Counted from the first letter of the stretch, positions 19,952 to 29,635 are shown. The stretch is 64,000 nucleotides of DNA from Geodermatophilus saharensis (GCF_900188205.1 NZ_FZOH01000001.1:814552-878551), one strand, 5' to 3'. Program-made: numbers and translations. Notes: generated by a model not told the origin, from the letters alone.

Positions 19952-21207
19952 GCGGGCTGGAGGACGACCTGACGGCGGCCGTCGAGGACCCGGCCTCGCC
20001 GGCCGGCGCCGCGGGGCTGCGGCGGGCGCGGGCGTGGCTGACCCGCGCGGCCGAGCCCGGCTCGGTGGAGCTGTGGCGGTTCGTCGAGGACACCGGCCCG
20101 GCCGGGGCGGTCACGGCGCTGCGGGCGGGTACCGCGCCGCCGTCGGTCCGCGCGCTGGTCGGCGCCCGGGCGGCGCAGGACGCCAGCCTCGCCGACCTGC
20201 GCCGCGCACAGCGCTGCGGCGCGCGGCTGGTCGTCCCCGAGGACCACGAGTGGCCGGGCCCGGCGCTGCACCCGCTGACGCTGGCCGCGCACGCCGGCGG
20301 GCACGACGGCGCCGACGGCCCGGGCGGCCGGCGCGACCGCACGACCGCGCTGGTGCCGCCGCTGGCGCTGTGGGTGCGCGGTGAGGCCCCGCTCGACGCC
20401 ACGGTCGACCGCTCGGTGGCGGTGGTGGGGTCCCGGGCGTCGACCGCCTACGGCGAGCACGTGGCCGCCGACCTCGGTGCCCAGCTGGGAGAGCGGGGGT
20501 GGACGGTGGTCTCCGGCGGGGCCCACGGCATCGACGTCGCCGCCCACCGCGGCGCGCTGGCCGCGGGTGCGCCCACCGTGGTGGTGCTCGCCTGCGGGGT
20601 CGACCGGGCCTATCCGGCCGCCCACTCGGCGGTGTTCGAGCGCGTCGTCGACGGCGGCGGCCTGCTGGTCAGCGAGTGGCCGCCGGGTGCCGCGCCGCAC
20701 CGGCACCGCTTCCTGGTCCGCAACCGGATCATCGCCGGGCTGACCCGCGGCACCGTGGTGGTCGAGGCCGCGGCCCGCTCCGGTGCGCAGGCCACCGCGC
20801 GCCGCGCCCGCGCGCTGGGCAAGCAGGTGCTGGTCGTGCCCGGCCCGGTCACCTCGGCGATGTCGGTCGGCTGCCACGAGCTGCTGCGCGAGGAGGAGAG
20901 CGGCGCCCGGCTGGTGAGCAACGCCGCTCAGGTGATCGAGGCGGTCGGCAGCCTCGGGGAGGACCTCGCCGCCCCCGCCGAGCGGCCCACGTCGGCGCGC
21001 GACGGCCTGTCCGACCTCGCCCGCCGGGTGCTCGACGCCTGCCCGGTCCGCGTCGGGGTCAGCGCCGAGCGGCTGGCGGCGGTCGCCGGCTGCGACCCGC
21101 TGGAGGCCATGCGGGTGCTGCCGGGCCTGGAGGTCGCCGACCTCGTGCAGTGGACCGGCGGCGGCTGGCGGCTGGCCCCGGCGCCGCGGGAGCGGGGGCG
21201 CCGCTGA
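19948..21207 (+). CDS. dprA: DNA-processing protein DprA
   Basis: Loads RecA onto incoming single-stranded DNA. The 419-residue protein has a SAM-like N-terminal region, the Rossmann-like DprA domain (VVGSRASTAYGEHVAADLG, VVSGGAHGIDVAAHR, FLVRNRIIAGLTRGTVVVEA), and a C-terminal winged-helix (about 340-415). GTG start within the comM-like stop. The yraN-comM-dprA set is conserved in actinobacteria, though natural competence has rarely been shown there. Confidence 0.95.
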   Translation: MSGLEDDLTAAVEDPASPAGAAGLRRARAWLTRAAEPGSVELWRFVEDTGPAGAVTALRAGTAPPSVRALVGARAAQDASLADLRRAQRCGARLVVPEDHEWPGPALHPLTLAAHAGGHDGADGPGGRRDRTTALVPPLALWVRGEAPLDATVDRSVAVVGSRASTAYGEHVAADLGAQLGERGWTVVSGGAHGIDVAAHRGALAAGAPTVVVLACGVDRAYPAAHSAVFERVVDGGGLLVSEWPPGAAPHRHRFLVRNRIIAGLTRGTVVVEAAARSGAQATARRARALGKQVLVVPGPVTSAMSVGCHELLREEESGARLVSNAAQVIEAVGSLGEDLAAPAERPTSARDGLSDLARRVLDACPVRVGVSAERLAAVAGCDPLEAMRVLPGLEVADLVQWTGGGWRLAPAPRERGRR

Positions 21208-21291
21208 GGTCGGTGGGACAGCGGTTCCGTCGTGTGGGACCGACCGGCGCGGCGCCTTGACCGGGCGACGGTGCCGTCGGACGGTCGGACC

Positions 21292-22227
21292 GTGACCGCC
21301 CGCACCGCCGACGCCCGCGCCGCGCTGCCCCCGGCGCTCGCGGCGGCGCTCGAGGGCTACGAGGACTTCCTCACCGGCGAGCGGGACCTGTCCCCGCACA
21401 CCGTGCGCGGGTACGTCACCGACGCCGTCTGGCTGCTCGACCACCTGGCCCGCCGGGGCGGCATCCGCGTCGACGAGCTCGACCTCGCCGCGCTGCGCAG
21501 CTGGCTGGCGCAGGGCCGGACGCGGGGCGCCGGTCGCGCCACCACCGCCCGCCGCGCGGCCGCCGCCCGCTCCCTCACCGCCTGGCTGCGCCGCTCGGGG
21601 CTCACCCCGGAGGACGTCGGCCAGCGGCTGGTCAGCCCGAAGGCCCACCGCACGCTGCCCGACGTGCTCGCCCCCGACCAGGCCCGCGCGGTCGTCGAGT
21701 CCACCGCCGGCGCCGAGGAGCCGGTGGGGCTGCGGGACGCCGTCGTGCTGGAGCTCCTCTACGCCAGCGGGATCCGGGTCAGCGAGCTCGTCGGTCTCGA
21801 CGTCGACGACGTCGACCGCGGCCGCCGGCTGCTGCGGGTCCTCGGCAAGGGCCGCAAGGAGCGCAGCGTCCCCTACGGCGCCCCCGCCGAGCGGGCGCTG
21901 GACGCCTGGCTGGTCCGCGGCCGCCCGGCGCTGGCCACCGCCGAGTCCGGCCCGGCGCTGCTGCTCGGACTGCGCGGGCGGCGGCTCGACCCCCGCGAGG
22001 CCCGCCGCACGGTGCACGCCGCGGTGGCCCGGGCGCCGGGTGCCCCCGACGTCGGACCGCACGGCCTGCGGCACTCCGCGGCCACCCACGTGCTCGAGGG
22101 CGGCGCCGACCTGCGCTCGGTCCAGGAGCTGCTGGGCCACGCTAGCCTCGCCACGACGCAGATCTACACGCACGTGACGGTCGAGCGGCTGCGCGCCGTG
22201 CACGCCCAGGCCCACCCGAGGGCCTGA
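21292..22227 (+). CDS. xerC: Tyrosine recombinase XerC
   Basis: Site-specific recombinase that resolves chromosome dimers at dif with XerD. From this start it is 311 residues: SAM-like core-binding domain (about 15-105), then the catalytic domain with Arg in ASGIRVSEL, Lys in [21 protein letters not shown] (HxxR), [10 protein letters not shown] and Tyr in QIYTHV. The frame is open to GTG 21232, but the upstream residues look non-conserved, so GTG 21292 is preferred. It is 84 bp after dprA. Confidence 0.92.
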   Translation: MTARTADARAALPPALAAALEGYEDFLTGERDLSPHTVRGYVTDAVWLLDHLARRGGIRVDELDLAALRSWLAQGRTRGAGRATTARRAAAARSLTAWLRRSGLTPEDVGQRLVSPKAHRTLPDVLAPDQARAVVESTAGAEEPVGLRDAVVLELLYASGIRVSELVGLDVDDVDRGRRLLRVLGKGRKERSVPYGAPAERALDAWLVRGRPALATAESGPALLLGLRGRRLDPREARRTVHAAVARAPGAPDVGPHGLRHSAATHVLEGGADLRSVQELLGHASLATTQIYTHVTVERLRAVHAQAHPRA

Positions 22228-22314
22228 CCGGGGCCCGTGCCCGACCCCACCCAGCCCACCGCCTCCCCGCAGCACCGCGGGGACCGAGCCCACCACGAAG
22301 CGGGGAGTGCCGAC

Positions 22315-23118
22315 GTGCCCGAGGCGACCATCCACCGGATCGGCGGCGACCCCGACGAGGACGCCGACGCCGCACTCGCCGACCTGTGGGCGCAGTACGT
22401 CGCCGACCGGTCACCGGCGCTGCGCGACCGGCTGATCCTGCACTACGCGCCGCTGGTGAAGTACGTCGCCGGCCGGGTCGGCAGCGGCCTGCCCGCGCAC
22501 GTCGAGCACGCCGACCTCGTCTCCTACGGCACCTTCGGCCTCATCGACGCGATCACCCGCTACCAGCCCTCGCGCGAGGTCAAGTTCGAGAGCTACGCGA
22601 TGTCCCGCATCCGCGGCGCGATCATCGACGAGCTGCGCAGCACCGACTGGATCCCGCGGTCGGTGCGCATGCGGGCCCGGCAGTTCGAGCGGACCGTGGC
22701 CGCGCTGGAGAGCCGGCTGCAGCGCAGTCCCACCGACGAGGAGATCGCGGCGGAGATGGACATGGACGTCGAGGAGGTGCGCAAGTTCCTCGGCCAGCTG
22801 TCGCTGGTCAACGTCGTCGCCCTCGACGAGCTGCTCACCGACGACGACGGCGGCGCCCCGCGCCTGGTCGACACGCTGCAGGACGCCAACGCCCTCGACC
22901 CGCAGGCGGTCGCCGAGCACGGGGAGTCGCGCCAGCTGCTGGCCCGCGCCGTCGAGCAGCTGCCCGAGCGGGAGAAGGTCGTCGTCAGCCTCTACTACTT
23001 CGAGGGGCTGACGCTGGCCGACATCGGCCGCGTCCTCGGTGTCACCGAGAGCCGCATCTGCCAGCTGCACACCAAGGCCGTCCTGCACCTGCGCACCAAG
23101 CTCGCCGACATCGCCTGA
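22315..23118 (+). CDS. whiG: RNA polymerase sigma factor, WhiG/FliA type
   Basis: Sigma-28 group factor. From GTG 22315 it has 267 residues. Region 2 is HYAPLVKYVAGRVGSGLPAH plus SRIRGAIIDELR, region 3 contains SPTDEEIAAEMDMDVEEV, and region 4 ends in ADIGRVLGVTESRICQLHTK. Streptomyces WhiG starts sporulation and is held by an anti-sigma factor; FliA drives flagellar genes. Which role applies is not shown here. GGGGAG lies 9 nt before the chosen GTG; GTG 22237 would add 26 residues. The gene follows xerC and converges on the M23 gene. Confidence 0.88.
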   Translation: MPEATIHRIGGDPDEDADAALADLWAQYVADRSPALRDRLILHYAPLVKYVAGRVGSGLPAHVEHADLVSYGTFGLIDAITRYQPSREVKFESYAMSRIRGAIIDELRSTDWIPRSVRMRARQFERTVAALESRLQRSPTDEEIAAEMDMDVEEVRKFLGQLSLVNVVALDELLTDDDGGAPRLVDTLQDANALDPQAVAEHGESRQLLARAVEQLPEREKVVVSLYYFEGLTLADIGRVLGVTESRICQLHTKAVLHLRTKLADIA

Positions 23119-23160
23119 GGCCCCGGGCCGCCCCGCGCGCCGACCCGGCCGTCCGGGAGG

Positions 23161-23676
23161 TCACCCGAGCGGCAGCAGCCGCACCCGCGGCGGCTGCAGC
23201 AGGGCCAGGGGGTCGAGGTAGACCTCGCCGCGGCGCAGCCCCCAGTGCAGGCAGGCCGCGGCGGGACAGCCCTCGTGCCCGGCGGCGAGCGTGCCCAGCG
23301 GGTCCCCGCGCCGCACCTCCCGACCCGCGCCGACGAGGGGCGCGACCGGCTCGTAGGTGGTCCGCAGGCCGCCGGCGTGGTCGACGCTGACGACCGGCCG
23401 GCCGGCGACCATCCCGGCGAAGACGACGACGCCGTCCCCGGCCGCGCGGACCACGTCCCCGGGCGCCCCGGCGAGGTCCGCGCCCCGGTGCCCGGGCCCG
23501 TACGGCGACGGCGGGGGAGCGAAGGGCCGGGTCACCGCCGGCGGGTCACCGAGCGGGGAGACCCACGGCGGCGGTGCGACCGCGACGGCCGGGACGGCGG
23601 GATCGGCCGCGGCCCCGGCCGGGGCGAGGGCGGCCGCGCAGGCCACCAGGACGACGAGGAGCAGGCGGGCGCGCAC
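23161..23676 (-). CDS. M23-like (LytM) secreted protein, possibly inactive
   Basis: A 171-residue protein with an N-terminal signal or membrane segment ([20 protein letters not shown]) and a LytM/M23 domain. HRGAD supplies the first zinc ligands. The usual HxH motif reads ACLHWGLR, with cysteine in place of the first histidine, so it may not cut peptidoglycan. M. tuberculosis has a similar gene beside rpsB (Rv2891). The GTG at 23676 is preferred because further upstream the frame is Arg/Pro-rich junk crossing the rpsB promoter. It is divergent from rpsB and ends 42 bp from whiG. Confidence 0.82.
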   Translation of the reverse strand: MRARLLLVVLVACAAALAPAGAAADPAVPAVAVAPPPWVSPLGDPPAVTRPFAPPPSPYGPGHRGADLAGAPGDVVRAAGDGVVVFAGMVAGRPVVSVDHAGGLRTTYEPVAPLVGAGREVRRGDPLGTLAAGHEGCPAAACLHWGLRRGEVYLDPLALLQPPRVRLLPLG

Positions 23677-23772
23677 CCGCAGCAGCCTCGCGGCCCGGCG
23701 GCCGGGAGGAGGGCGGTCGCCCGGACCTGTGGACGGCGCCGCCCTCGGGGGAGGAGCCCGCCCGCCACGGCG

Positions 23773-23977
23773 TATGCTCGTCGGCGCGACCCGTGTGCAC
23801 GGGTCGACTCCGCGCGTCCTCCTCCCGCCCGCACCGGCGGGGCAGCCCCACCTCGGTCCCGGTCCCGCACCGGGTCGGTGGCGCCGCGGGACGCCAGGGC
23901 GGGCCGTCACCCGGCGCCCGCGTCAACCGAGGAGCGTGGCCGCCCGGCGGCCGCGCGCAGACAGGAAGGCTGCGGCC
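23773..23977 (+). promoter_or_regulatory. rpsB promoter and structured leader
   Basis: The 301-bp gap between the M23 gene and rpsB holds a -10-like TATGCT (23773-23778). A 9-bp hairpin CGACCCGTG/CACGGGTCG (23787-23806) begins about where transcription would start. Two more hairpins follow, CCCGCC/GGCGGG (23824-23841) and CCCGGT/ACCGGG (23858-23874). AGGAAGG precedes the rpsB ATG. A long structured leader before a ribosomal-protein gene suggests autoregulation by S2; this is inference. Confidence 0.5.
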
Positions 23978-24916
23978 ATGGCAGTCGTCAGCATGAAGCA
24001 GCTGCTCGACAGCGGCGTCCACTTCGGGCACCAGACCCGTCGCTGGAACCCGAAGATGAAGCGGTTCATCTTCACCGAGCGCAACGGCATCTACATCATC
24101 GACCTGCAGCAGACGCTCGGGTACATCGACTCGGCCTACGAGTTCGTCAAGCAGACGGTCTCCCACGGCGGGACGATCCTGTTCGTCGGCACCAAGCGCC
24201 AGGCGCAGGAGGTCGTCGCCGAGCAGGCGCAGCGCGTCGGCATGCCCTACGTCAACCAGCGCTGGCTGGGCGGCATGCTCACCAACTTCCAGACCGTGCA
24301 CAAGCGGCTCCAGCGGCTCAAGGAGCTCGAGGACATGGAGCAGACCGGCGTGCTGGTCAGCCTGTCCAAGAAGGAGCAGCTCGGCCTGACCCGCGAGAAG
24401 GCCAAGCTCGAGCGCAGCCTCGGCGGCATCCGCGACATGCAGAAGGTGCCCAGCGCCATCTGGATCGTCGACACCAAGAAGGAGCACATCGCCGTCGGCG
24501 AGGCCCGCAAGCTCAACATCCCGGTCGTCGCGATCCTCGACACCAACTGCGACCCCGACGAGGTCGACTACAAGATCCCGGGCAACGACGACGCGATCCG
24601 CAGCATCACCGTGCTGACCCGCGTGGTCGCCGACGCCGTCGCCGAGGGCCTCATGGCCCGCTCGGCCGCGCAGGCCAACGCCGGGCGCGAGGACGGCGGC
24701 GAGCCGGCCATCGGCGGCGGCGAGCCGCTGGCGGACTGGGAGCGCGAGCTGCTGACCGGCCAGGCCGACGCCACCGCCGCGGACGCGCAGGCCACCCCGC
24801 TGCCCGAGACCCCGGTCGCCCCGCCCGCCGTGACCGCCGAGGAGGTCGCCCCGGTCGAGGGCGTGCCCGCCACCGGCGACACCGCCACCGGCACCCAGGG
24901 CGCCCAGAACGGCTGA
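23978..24916 (+). CDS. rpsB: 30S ribosomal protein S2
   Basis: Small-subunit protein S2, 312 residues. The core (about 1-230) has [38 protein letters not shown] and the [20 protein letters not shown] segment. The last ~80 residues are an acidic Ala/Pro-rich tail, longer than in E. coli (241 in total). ATG start with AGGAAGG upstream. It heads the rpsB-tsf unit. Confidence 0.97.
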   Translation: MAVVSMKQLLDSGVHFGHQTRRWNPKMKRFIFTERNGIYIIDLQQTLGYIDSAYEFVKQTVSHGGTILFVGTKRQAQEVVAEQAQRVGMPYVNQRWLGGMLTNFQTVHKRLQRLKELEDMEQTGVLVSLSKKEQLGLTREKAKLERSLGGIRDMQKVPSAIWIVDTKKEHIAVGEARKLNIPVVAILDTNCDPDEVDYKIPGNDDAIRSITVLTRVVADAVAEGLMARSAAQANAGREDGGEPAIGGGEPLADWERELLTGQADATAADAQATPLPETPVAPPAVTAEEVAPVEGVPATGDTATGTQGAQNG

Positions 24917-25010
24917 GCCGCCGGCGCCGCCGCCCCGCGCACCTGCGCCCGGGCGGCGGCGCCGCGGCACGTCCGCACCCACCCCGCTCTCCACCTGAGA
25001 AGGAAGTGAC

Positions 25011-25826
25011 ATGCCTGCCTTCACCGCCGCCGACGTCAAGCGGCTCCGCGACGCCACCGGCGCCGGCATGATGGACGCCAAGAAGGCCCTGACCGAGGCC
25101 GACGGCGAGTACGACAAGGCCATCGAGCTGCTGCGCATCAAGGGCGCCAAGGACGTCGGCAAGCGCCTCGAGCGCTCCACGACCAATGGCATCGTCGTCA
25201 GCAAGCACGGCGCGCTGCTCGAGCTCGACTGCGAGACCGACTTCGTCGCCAAGAACGCCGACTTCGTCGCGCTCGCCGAGCGGCTGATCGAGATCGTGCT
25301 CGAGAAGTCGCCGACGACCCTCGACGAGCTGCTGGCCACCGAGGTCGAGGGGCAGACCGTCGCCCAGCTCATCGAGGGCGAGTCCGCCCGCATCGGCGAG
25401 AAGCTCGTCCTCTCCCGCTTCGCCACCTTCGAGGGCCCGACCGCGGTGTACCTGCACAAGCGGGCCACCGACCTGCCCCCGGCCATCGGCGTCGCGGTGC
25501 AGTACCAGGGCGGCGACGAGGAGGCCGCGCGGTCGCTGGCGATGCACATCGCCGCCGCCCGCCCGCGCTTCCTCAGCCGCGAGGAGGTCCCGGCCGAGGC
25601 GGTCGAGACCGAGCGCCGCGTGGCCGAGCAGACCGCCAAGGAGGAGGGCAAGCCCGAGCAGGCGATCACCAAGATCGTCGAGGGTCGGGTCAACGCCTAC
25701 TACAAGGACTTCGTCCTGCTCGAGCAGCCGTCGATCACCGAGCCCAAGCGCACGGTGAGGCAGATCCTCGACGACGCCGGCCTGACCGTGCAGCGGTTCG
25801 CCCGCTTCGAGGTCGGCCAGGCCTGA
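25011..25826 (+). CDS. tsf: Elongation factor Ts
   Basis: Exchanges GDP for GTP on EF-Tu. The 271-residue protein has the N-terminal UBA-like domain with [20 protein letters not shown] and the motif CETDFVAKN, then the two-lobed core and a C-terminal helix. GAAGGAAG precedes the ATG; it is 94 bp after rpsB. Its stop is followed at once by repeat copy B and a separate hairpin terminator. Confidence 0.97.
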   Translation: MPAFTAADVKRLRDATGAGMMDAKKALTEADGEYDKAIELLRIKGAKDVGKRLERSTTNGIVVSKHGALLELDCETDFVAKNADFVALAERLIEIVLEKSPTTLDELLATEVEGQTVAQLIEGESARIGEKLVLSRFATFEGPTAVYLHKRATDLPPAIGVAVQYQGGDEEAARSLAMHIAAARPRFLSREEVPAEAVETERRVAEQTAKEEGKPEQAITKIVEGRVNAYYKDFVLLEQPSITEPKRTVRQILDDAGLTVQRFARFEVGQA

Positions 25827-25828
25827 CC

Positions 25829-25893
25829 GAGGGCCCCTCGCCCCCCACCGCTCGCACGCTCGCGTCGGGGCCCTGCGAGGGGCCGTTCCAGCA
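25829..25893 (+). repeat. Stop-docked structured repeat, copy B
   Basis: Starts 2 nt after the tsf stop. The outer stem CCCCTCGC pairs with GCGAGGGG, so its sequence differs from copy A but pairing is kept. The loop TCGCACGCTC and tail GCCGTTCCAGCA match copy A. The inner stem has one mismatch. A separate, longer hairpin begins 5 nt later. Confidence 0.85.
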
Positions 25894-25898
25894 CCGCA

Positions 25899-25936
25899 CC
25901 ACCGGCCTCGTCCCTCTCCTGGGACGGGGCCGGTGG
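25899..25936 (+). terminator. Terminator hairpin between tsf and pyrH
   Basis: CCACCGGCCTCGTCCC pairs with GGGACGGGGCCGGTGG over 16 positions (one T-G pair) around TCTCCT. It directly follows repeat copy B and lies 58 nt before pyrH. It is a classic actinobacterial hairpin without a T tract. Confidence 0.75.
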
Positions 25937-25994
25937 CGCGTCCGGGCCCGGCTGGCAGGATCACCCGGAACGACGTCGAGCGAGGGATGAGCCG

Positions 25995-26783
25995 TTGACC
26001 GAGACCGCCGCGCCGCAGACGACCTCCCTGACGCAGGCACCGCTGTCGGCACCCACCGCGTTCCAGCCCGCCGACGGCGCGGGTTACAAGCGAGTGCTGC
26101 TCAAGCTCTCCGGTGAGGCCTTCGGCGGCGGCAACGTCGGCGTCGACTCCGGCATCGTGCAGTCCATCGCCGGCCAGCTCGCCGCCGTCGTCCGCGGCGG
26201 CACGCAGGTCGCCGTCGTCGTCGGTGGGGGCAACTTCTTCCGGGGTGCCGAGCTCGCCGAGGCCGGGATGGACCGCCGGCACGCCGACTACATGGGCATG
26301 CTCGGCACGGTCATGAACGCCCTGGCGCTGCAGGCGTTCTGCGAGCAGGTCGGCCTGCAGACGCGGGTGCAGACGGCCATCGAGATGGGCCAGGTCGCCG
26401 AGCCCTACATCCCGCGCAAGGCCGTGCGGCACATGGAGAAGGGCCGGCTGGTCATCTTCGGCGCCGGCGCCGGCATGCCCTACTTCTCCACCGACACCGT
26501 CGCCGCCCAGCGCGCCCTGGAGATCGGCTGCCAGGTGCTGCTCATGGCGAAGAACGGCGTCGACGGCGTGTACGACGACGACCCCCGCACCAACCCCGAC
26601 GCAGTCCTGTACGAGGACCTCGACTACGCCACCGTGCTGGCCAAGCAGCTGAAGGTCGCCGACGCGACGGCGATCAGCCTCTGCATGGACAACAGCATGC
26701 CGATCGTCGTCTTCAACCTGCTCAGCGACGGCAACATCGCCCGTGCCGTGGCAGGTGAGAGGATCGGGACGCTGATCAGCTGA
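25995..26783 (+). CDS. pyrH: UMP kinase
   Basis: Phosphorylates UMP to UDP in pyrimidine nucleotide synthesis; hexameric in bacteria. The 262-residue protein has [40 protein letters not shown] and [14 protein letters not shown]. The start is a TTG; the first ~30 residues are a disordered extension before the conserved lysine-rich strand. It follows the tsf terminator, so it likely has its own promoter, and leads into frr. Confidence 0.95.
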   Translation: MTETAAPQTTSLTQAPLSAPTAFQPADGAGYKRVLLKLSGEAFGGGNVGVDSGIVQSIAGQLAAVVRGGTQVAVVVGGGNFFRGAELAEAGMDRRHADYMGMLGTVMNALALQAFCEQVGLQTRVQTAIEMGQVAEPYIPRKAVRHMEKGRLVIFGAGAGMPYFSTDTVAAQRALEIGCQVLLMAKNGVDGVYDDDPRTNPDAVLYEDLDYATVLAKQLKVADATAISLCMDNSMPIVVFNLLSDGNIARAVAGERIGTLIS

Positions 26784-26853
26784 GGCGGGCGCCCACCGCG
26801 CACGCCGCACCGCAGAGCACGGCGGGGACGCCCCGCCCCAGGAGGAGAGACCC

Positions 26854-27411
26854 GTGATCGACGACACCCTGCTCGACGCCGAGGAGCGGATGGACAAGGC
26901 CCTGTCGGTCGCGCGGGAGGACCTCGGCTCCGTGCGGACCGGCCGCGCCGCGCCGTCGATGTTCAACAAGATCCTCGTCGACTACTACGGCGCCCCCACC
27001 CCGGTCCCGCAGATGTCCTCGATCACCGTGCCCGAGGCGCGGATGGCAGTCATCAAGCCCTACGACAACGGCCAGCTCTCGGCCATCGAGCGGGCGATCC
27101 GCGACAGCGACCTGGGCGTCAACCCCACCAACGACGGCCAGATCATCCGCGTGGTCTTCCCGCAGCTGACCGAGGAGCGCCGCCGCGACCTGGTGAAGAT
27201 GGCCCGCAGCAAGGGCGAGGACGCCAAGGTCGCCATCCGCAACGTGCGGCGCCGGGCCAAGGACGAGCTCGACCGCATCGCCCGGGACGGCGAGGCCGGC
27301 GAGGACGAGGTGCGCCGCGCGGAGAAGGAGCTCGACGACCTCACCGCCCAGCACGTCGCGAGCATCGACGAGGCCGTCAAGAACAAGGAGGGCGAGCTGC
27401 TCGAGGTCTGA
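26854..27411 (+). CDS. frr: Ribosome recycling factor
   Basis: Splits post-termination ribosomes with EF-G. It is full length at 185 residues: [20 protein letters not shown], then [21 protein letters not shown] and [23 protein letters not shown] start with GGAGGAGAG upstream. It is 70 bp after pyrH, the conserved pairing. Confidence 0.97.
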   Translation: MIDDTLLDAEERMDKALSVAREDLGSVRTGRAAPSMFNKILVDYYGAPTPVPQMSSITVPEARMAVIKPYDNGQLSAIERAIRDSDLGVNPTNDGQIIRVVFPQLTEERRRDLVKMARSKGEDAKVAIRNVRRRAKDELDRIARDGEAGEDEVRRAEKELDDLTAQHVASIDEAVKNKEGELLEV

Positions 27412-27434
27412 GCCGCTCCCCCCGCGCTCCTCCG

Positions 27435-28577
27435 ATGACCTCCCGTCCCGACGCCGCCGGGGCCGGCCCGTCCGGCGACGCAGCCGACACCGGGCCGATC
27501 CCGGTCGTCCGGCGCACCGGGCCGCTGCCGCCCCCACCGCTGTCGGTCGCGCCCGGCGCCGGTCCGGCTCCCGATCCGGTCCGGCCGGCGGTGCCGCCCA
27601 CCGCGCCCGTCGTCCTGCCGCAGGCCCCCGCGCCGGCCACCCAGGAGATCGCGGTCCCGGTGGCCGCCCCCGCCGGTGCCAGTGCGGCCTCGGGCCTCGA
27701 CGAGGACGGCCCGGTCGGCCCGGACGGTGTCCCGGACCCCGAGCCGGACCTGGTGCCGCCGACGAGCAGCCGCGCCGGCCGCAACCTGGTCGCCGCCATC
27801 GCCGTCGGGCTCGGCCTGGGCGCGGTCATCCTCGTCTCGCTGCTGGTCTACCGGCCGGCGTTCCTGCTGGTCGTCGCCGTGGCGATCCTGGTCGGCGTCG
27901 TCGAGCTCGTCCGCGCGCTGGAGGCCGGCGGCGCCCGCGCCCCGCTGGTGCCGCTGCTGGTCGGCACGCTCGCCATGCTGGCGCTGGCCTGGACCCGTGG
28001 CGCCGACGGGCTGGTGGCCGCGTTCCTGTTCACCGTGGTCGCCGTCCTGCTGTGGCGGCTCGCCGACGGGCCCGAGGACTACCTCCGCGACGCCACCACC
28101 GGCGTCTTCGTCGCCCTCTACGTGCCGCTGCTCGCCGGCTTCTGCGTGCTGCTGCTGGTGCCCGACGACGGCGCGGCGCGGGTGCTCGCCTTCATCGCCA
28201 CCGTCGTCGGCAACGACGTCGGCGGGTACACCGCCGGCGTGCTGTTCGGCCGGCACCCGATGGCGCCGTCGGTCAGCCCGAAGAAGTCCTGGGAGGGGAT
28301 GGGCGGGTCGATCGTGGCCTGCGTCGCCGTCGCCACCCCGATCGTCACCCTCGCCCTCGACGGGCCCTGGTGGGGCGGCGTGCTCCTCGGTGTCGCGCTG
28401 GCGGTCACCGCCACGGTCGGCGACCTGGGCGAGTCGCTGATCAAGCGCGACCTCGGCATCAAGGACATGGGCACCCTGCTGCCCGGCCACGGCGGGATCA
28501 TGGACCGCCTCGACAGCCTGCTGCCCTCGGCCGCGGTGGCCTACCTGCTGCTGTCGTGGGTGGCGCCCCCGGCTTGA
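27435..28577 (+). CDS. cdsA: Phosphatidate cytidylyltransferase
   Basis: Makes CDP-diacylglycerol from phosphatidate and CTP, the entry to phosphatidylglycerol, cardiolipin and phosphatidylinositol. Of 380 residues, the first ~115 are a disordered Pro/Ala-rich cytoplasmic extension. The rest contains about eight membrane helices and the signature KRDLGIKDMGTLLPGHGGIM followed by DRLDS. ATG start 23 bp after frr. Its 3' end overlaps the convergent DUF952-GNAT gene by 37 bp, leaving no room for a terminator. Confidence 0.94.
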   Translation: MTSRPDAAGAGPSGDAADTGPIPVVRRTGPLPPPPLSVAPGAGPAPDPVRPAVPPTAPVVLPQAPAPATQEIAVPVAAPAGASAASGLDEDGPVGPDGVPDPEPDLVPPTSSRAGRNLVAAIAVGLGLGAVILVSLLVYRPAFLLVVAVAILVGVVELVRALEAGGARAPLVPLLVGTLAMLALAWTRGADGLVAAFLFTVVAVLLWRLADGPEDYLRDATTGVFVALYVPLLAGFCVLLLVPDDGAARVLAFIATVVGNDVGGYTAGVLFGRHPMAPSVSPKKSWEGMGGSIVACVAVATPIVTLALDGPWWGGVLLGVALAVTATVGDLGESLIKRDLGIKDMGTLLPGHGGIMDRLDSLLPSAAVAYLLLSWVAPPA

Positions 28578-29635
28578 GGCGCAGTCGTCTCCCAGACGGA
28601 GCCGACGACGGCGAAGCCGCGGCGCGCGTACCAGTGGCGCGGCCAGTCCGCGGCGTCGGCCTCGAGCACGACGAGGTCGCACCCGGCGCCGGCGGCCAGC
28701 TCCAGGGACCGCGCGAGCACCGCGTCGGCGTACCCGCGGCCGCGCGCGGCGGGGTCGGTCATCACCGACTCCACCGCGGCCGTGGCACCGTCCACCCGCA
28801 GCTGACCGGCCGCCACCACCCGGCCGTCGGCCCGCACGACGACGTCGTGCACCGCGACCACCCGGCCGGTGCGCGCCTCCCGGCCGACCAGCTGCGCGAC
28901 GACCTCGTCGAGGTCGGGCACCCCCGCCAGGGAGCGTCGCCACGAGGCCTCCCACAGCGGGTGCACCTCGCGCTGGTCGACCACCTCGGCGCGCTCGGCG
29001 CCGGGCAGCCCGGGGGTCGGCCGGCGGGCCATCACCAGCAGCTCCTCCGCCTGCCAGCCGGACCCGGCCAGCCGACCGGCGACATCGCCGGCACCCGGCC
29101 AGGTCAGCGTCGCGACGGGGTGCGCCAGGCCCGCGCCGGAGACGGCCCGGGCCACCGTGTCGGCATCGACCGGTTCCCCGAGCACCACCCGGTTGTCGTC
29201 GTAGGAGTGCGGGAACCGCGGGTCGAGCACCGCGACGCCGCCGGGGACGTCGCGCACCTCGGCGGCTCGTCGCGTCCGCACCGACAGCGACAGCGCCACC
29301 GCCCGGCCCAGCGCGTCGTCCGGCGCCGGGAGCACGGGCTCGGCCGGCGGCCGGTACGGCACGACGGCGACCACCGCGCTCGTCGGCAGCGGCCCGTAGA
29401 GGTGCGGGAAACGGGTGCCGTCGGCGTCGGGCTCCTCCCGCACCGGGTCCGGCAGCCGCGCGGGGTCGACGACGAGCAGCACGAGGTCGCGCCGGCCGGG
29501 GTGCAGCCGCCCGGCGGGCACGTGCACCTGCCCGGGGTGGGACAGGTGCACGAACGGGCCCGGTGGCCGCAGCGCGCCGTCGTCGAGGGCGGCTCGCCAG
29601 TCGGCCGGCGTGCAGAGGTGGACGAGCGGGCTCAC
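28541..29635 (-). CDS. DUF952-GNAT fusion protein
   Basis: A 364-residue two-part protein. Residues about 1-100 match DUF952 (VHLSHPGQV, then RDLVLLVVDPARL and FPHLYGPLP). The C-terminal ~190 residues look like a GNAT acetyltransferase, with the acetyl-CoA loop in DPAARGRGYADAV and a final HWYARRGFAVVG. Between them lies a GNAT-like segment (about 150-215) that may be a degenerate second copy. DUF952 normally stands alone. The GTG overlaps the PPK2 stop (GTGA), and the last 37 bp overlap cdsA on the other strand. Substrate unknown. Confidence 0.8.
   Translation of the reverse strand: MSPLVHLCTPADWRAALDDGALRPPGPFVHLSHPGQVHVPAGRLHPGRRDLVLLVVDPARLPDPVREEPDADGTRFPHLYGPLPTSAVVAVVPYRPPAEPVLPAPDDALGRAVALSLSVRTRRAAEVRDVPGGVAVLDPRFPHSYDDNRVVLGEPVDADTVARAVSGAGLAHPVATLTWPGAGDVAGRLAGSGWQAEELLVMARRPTPGLPGAERAEVVDQREVHPLWEASWRRSLAGVPDLDEVVAQLVGREARTGRVVAVHDVVVRADGRVVAAGQLRVDGATAAVESVMTDPAARGRGYADAVLARSLELAAGAGCDLVVLEADAADWPRHWYARRGFAVVGSVWETTAPQAGGATHDSSR

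Noticed and set aside
21292..22227. The tyrosine recombinase as an integrase of a mobile element
   Set aside because: Its length, motifs and position after dprA fit chromosomal XerC, and no att site or phage gene is nearby.
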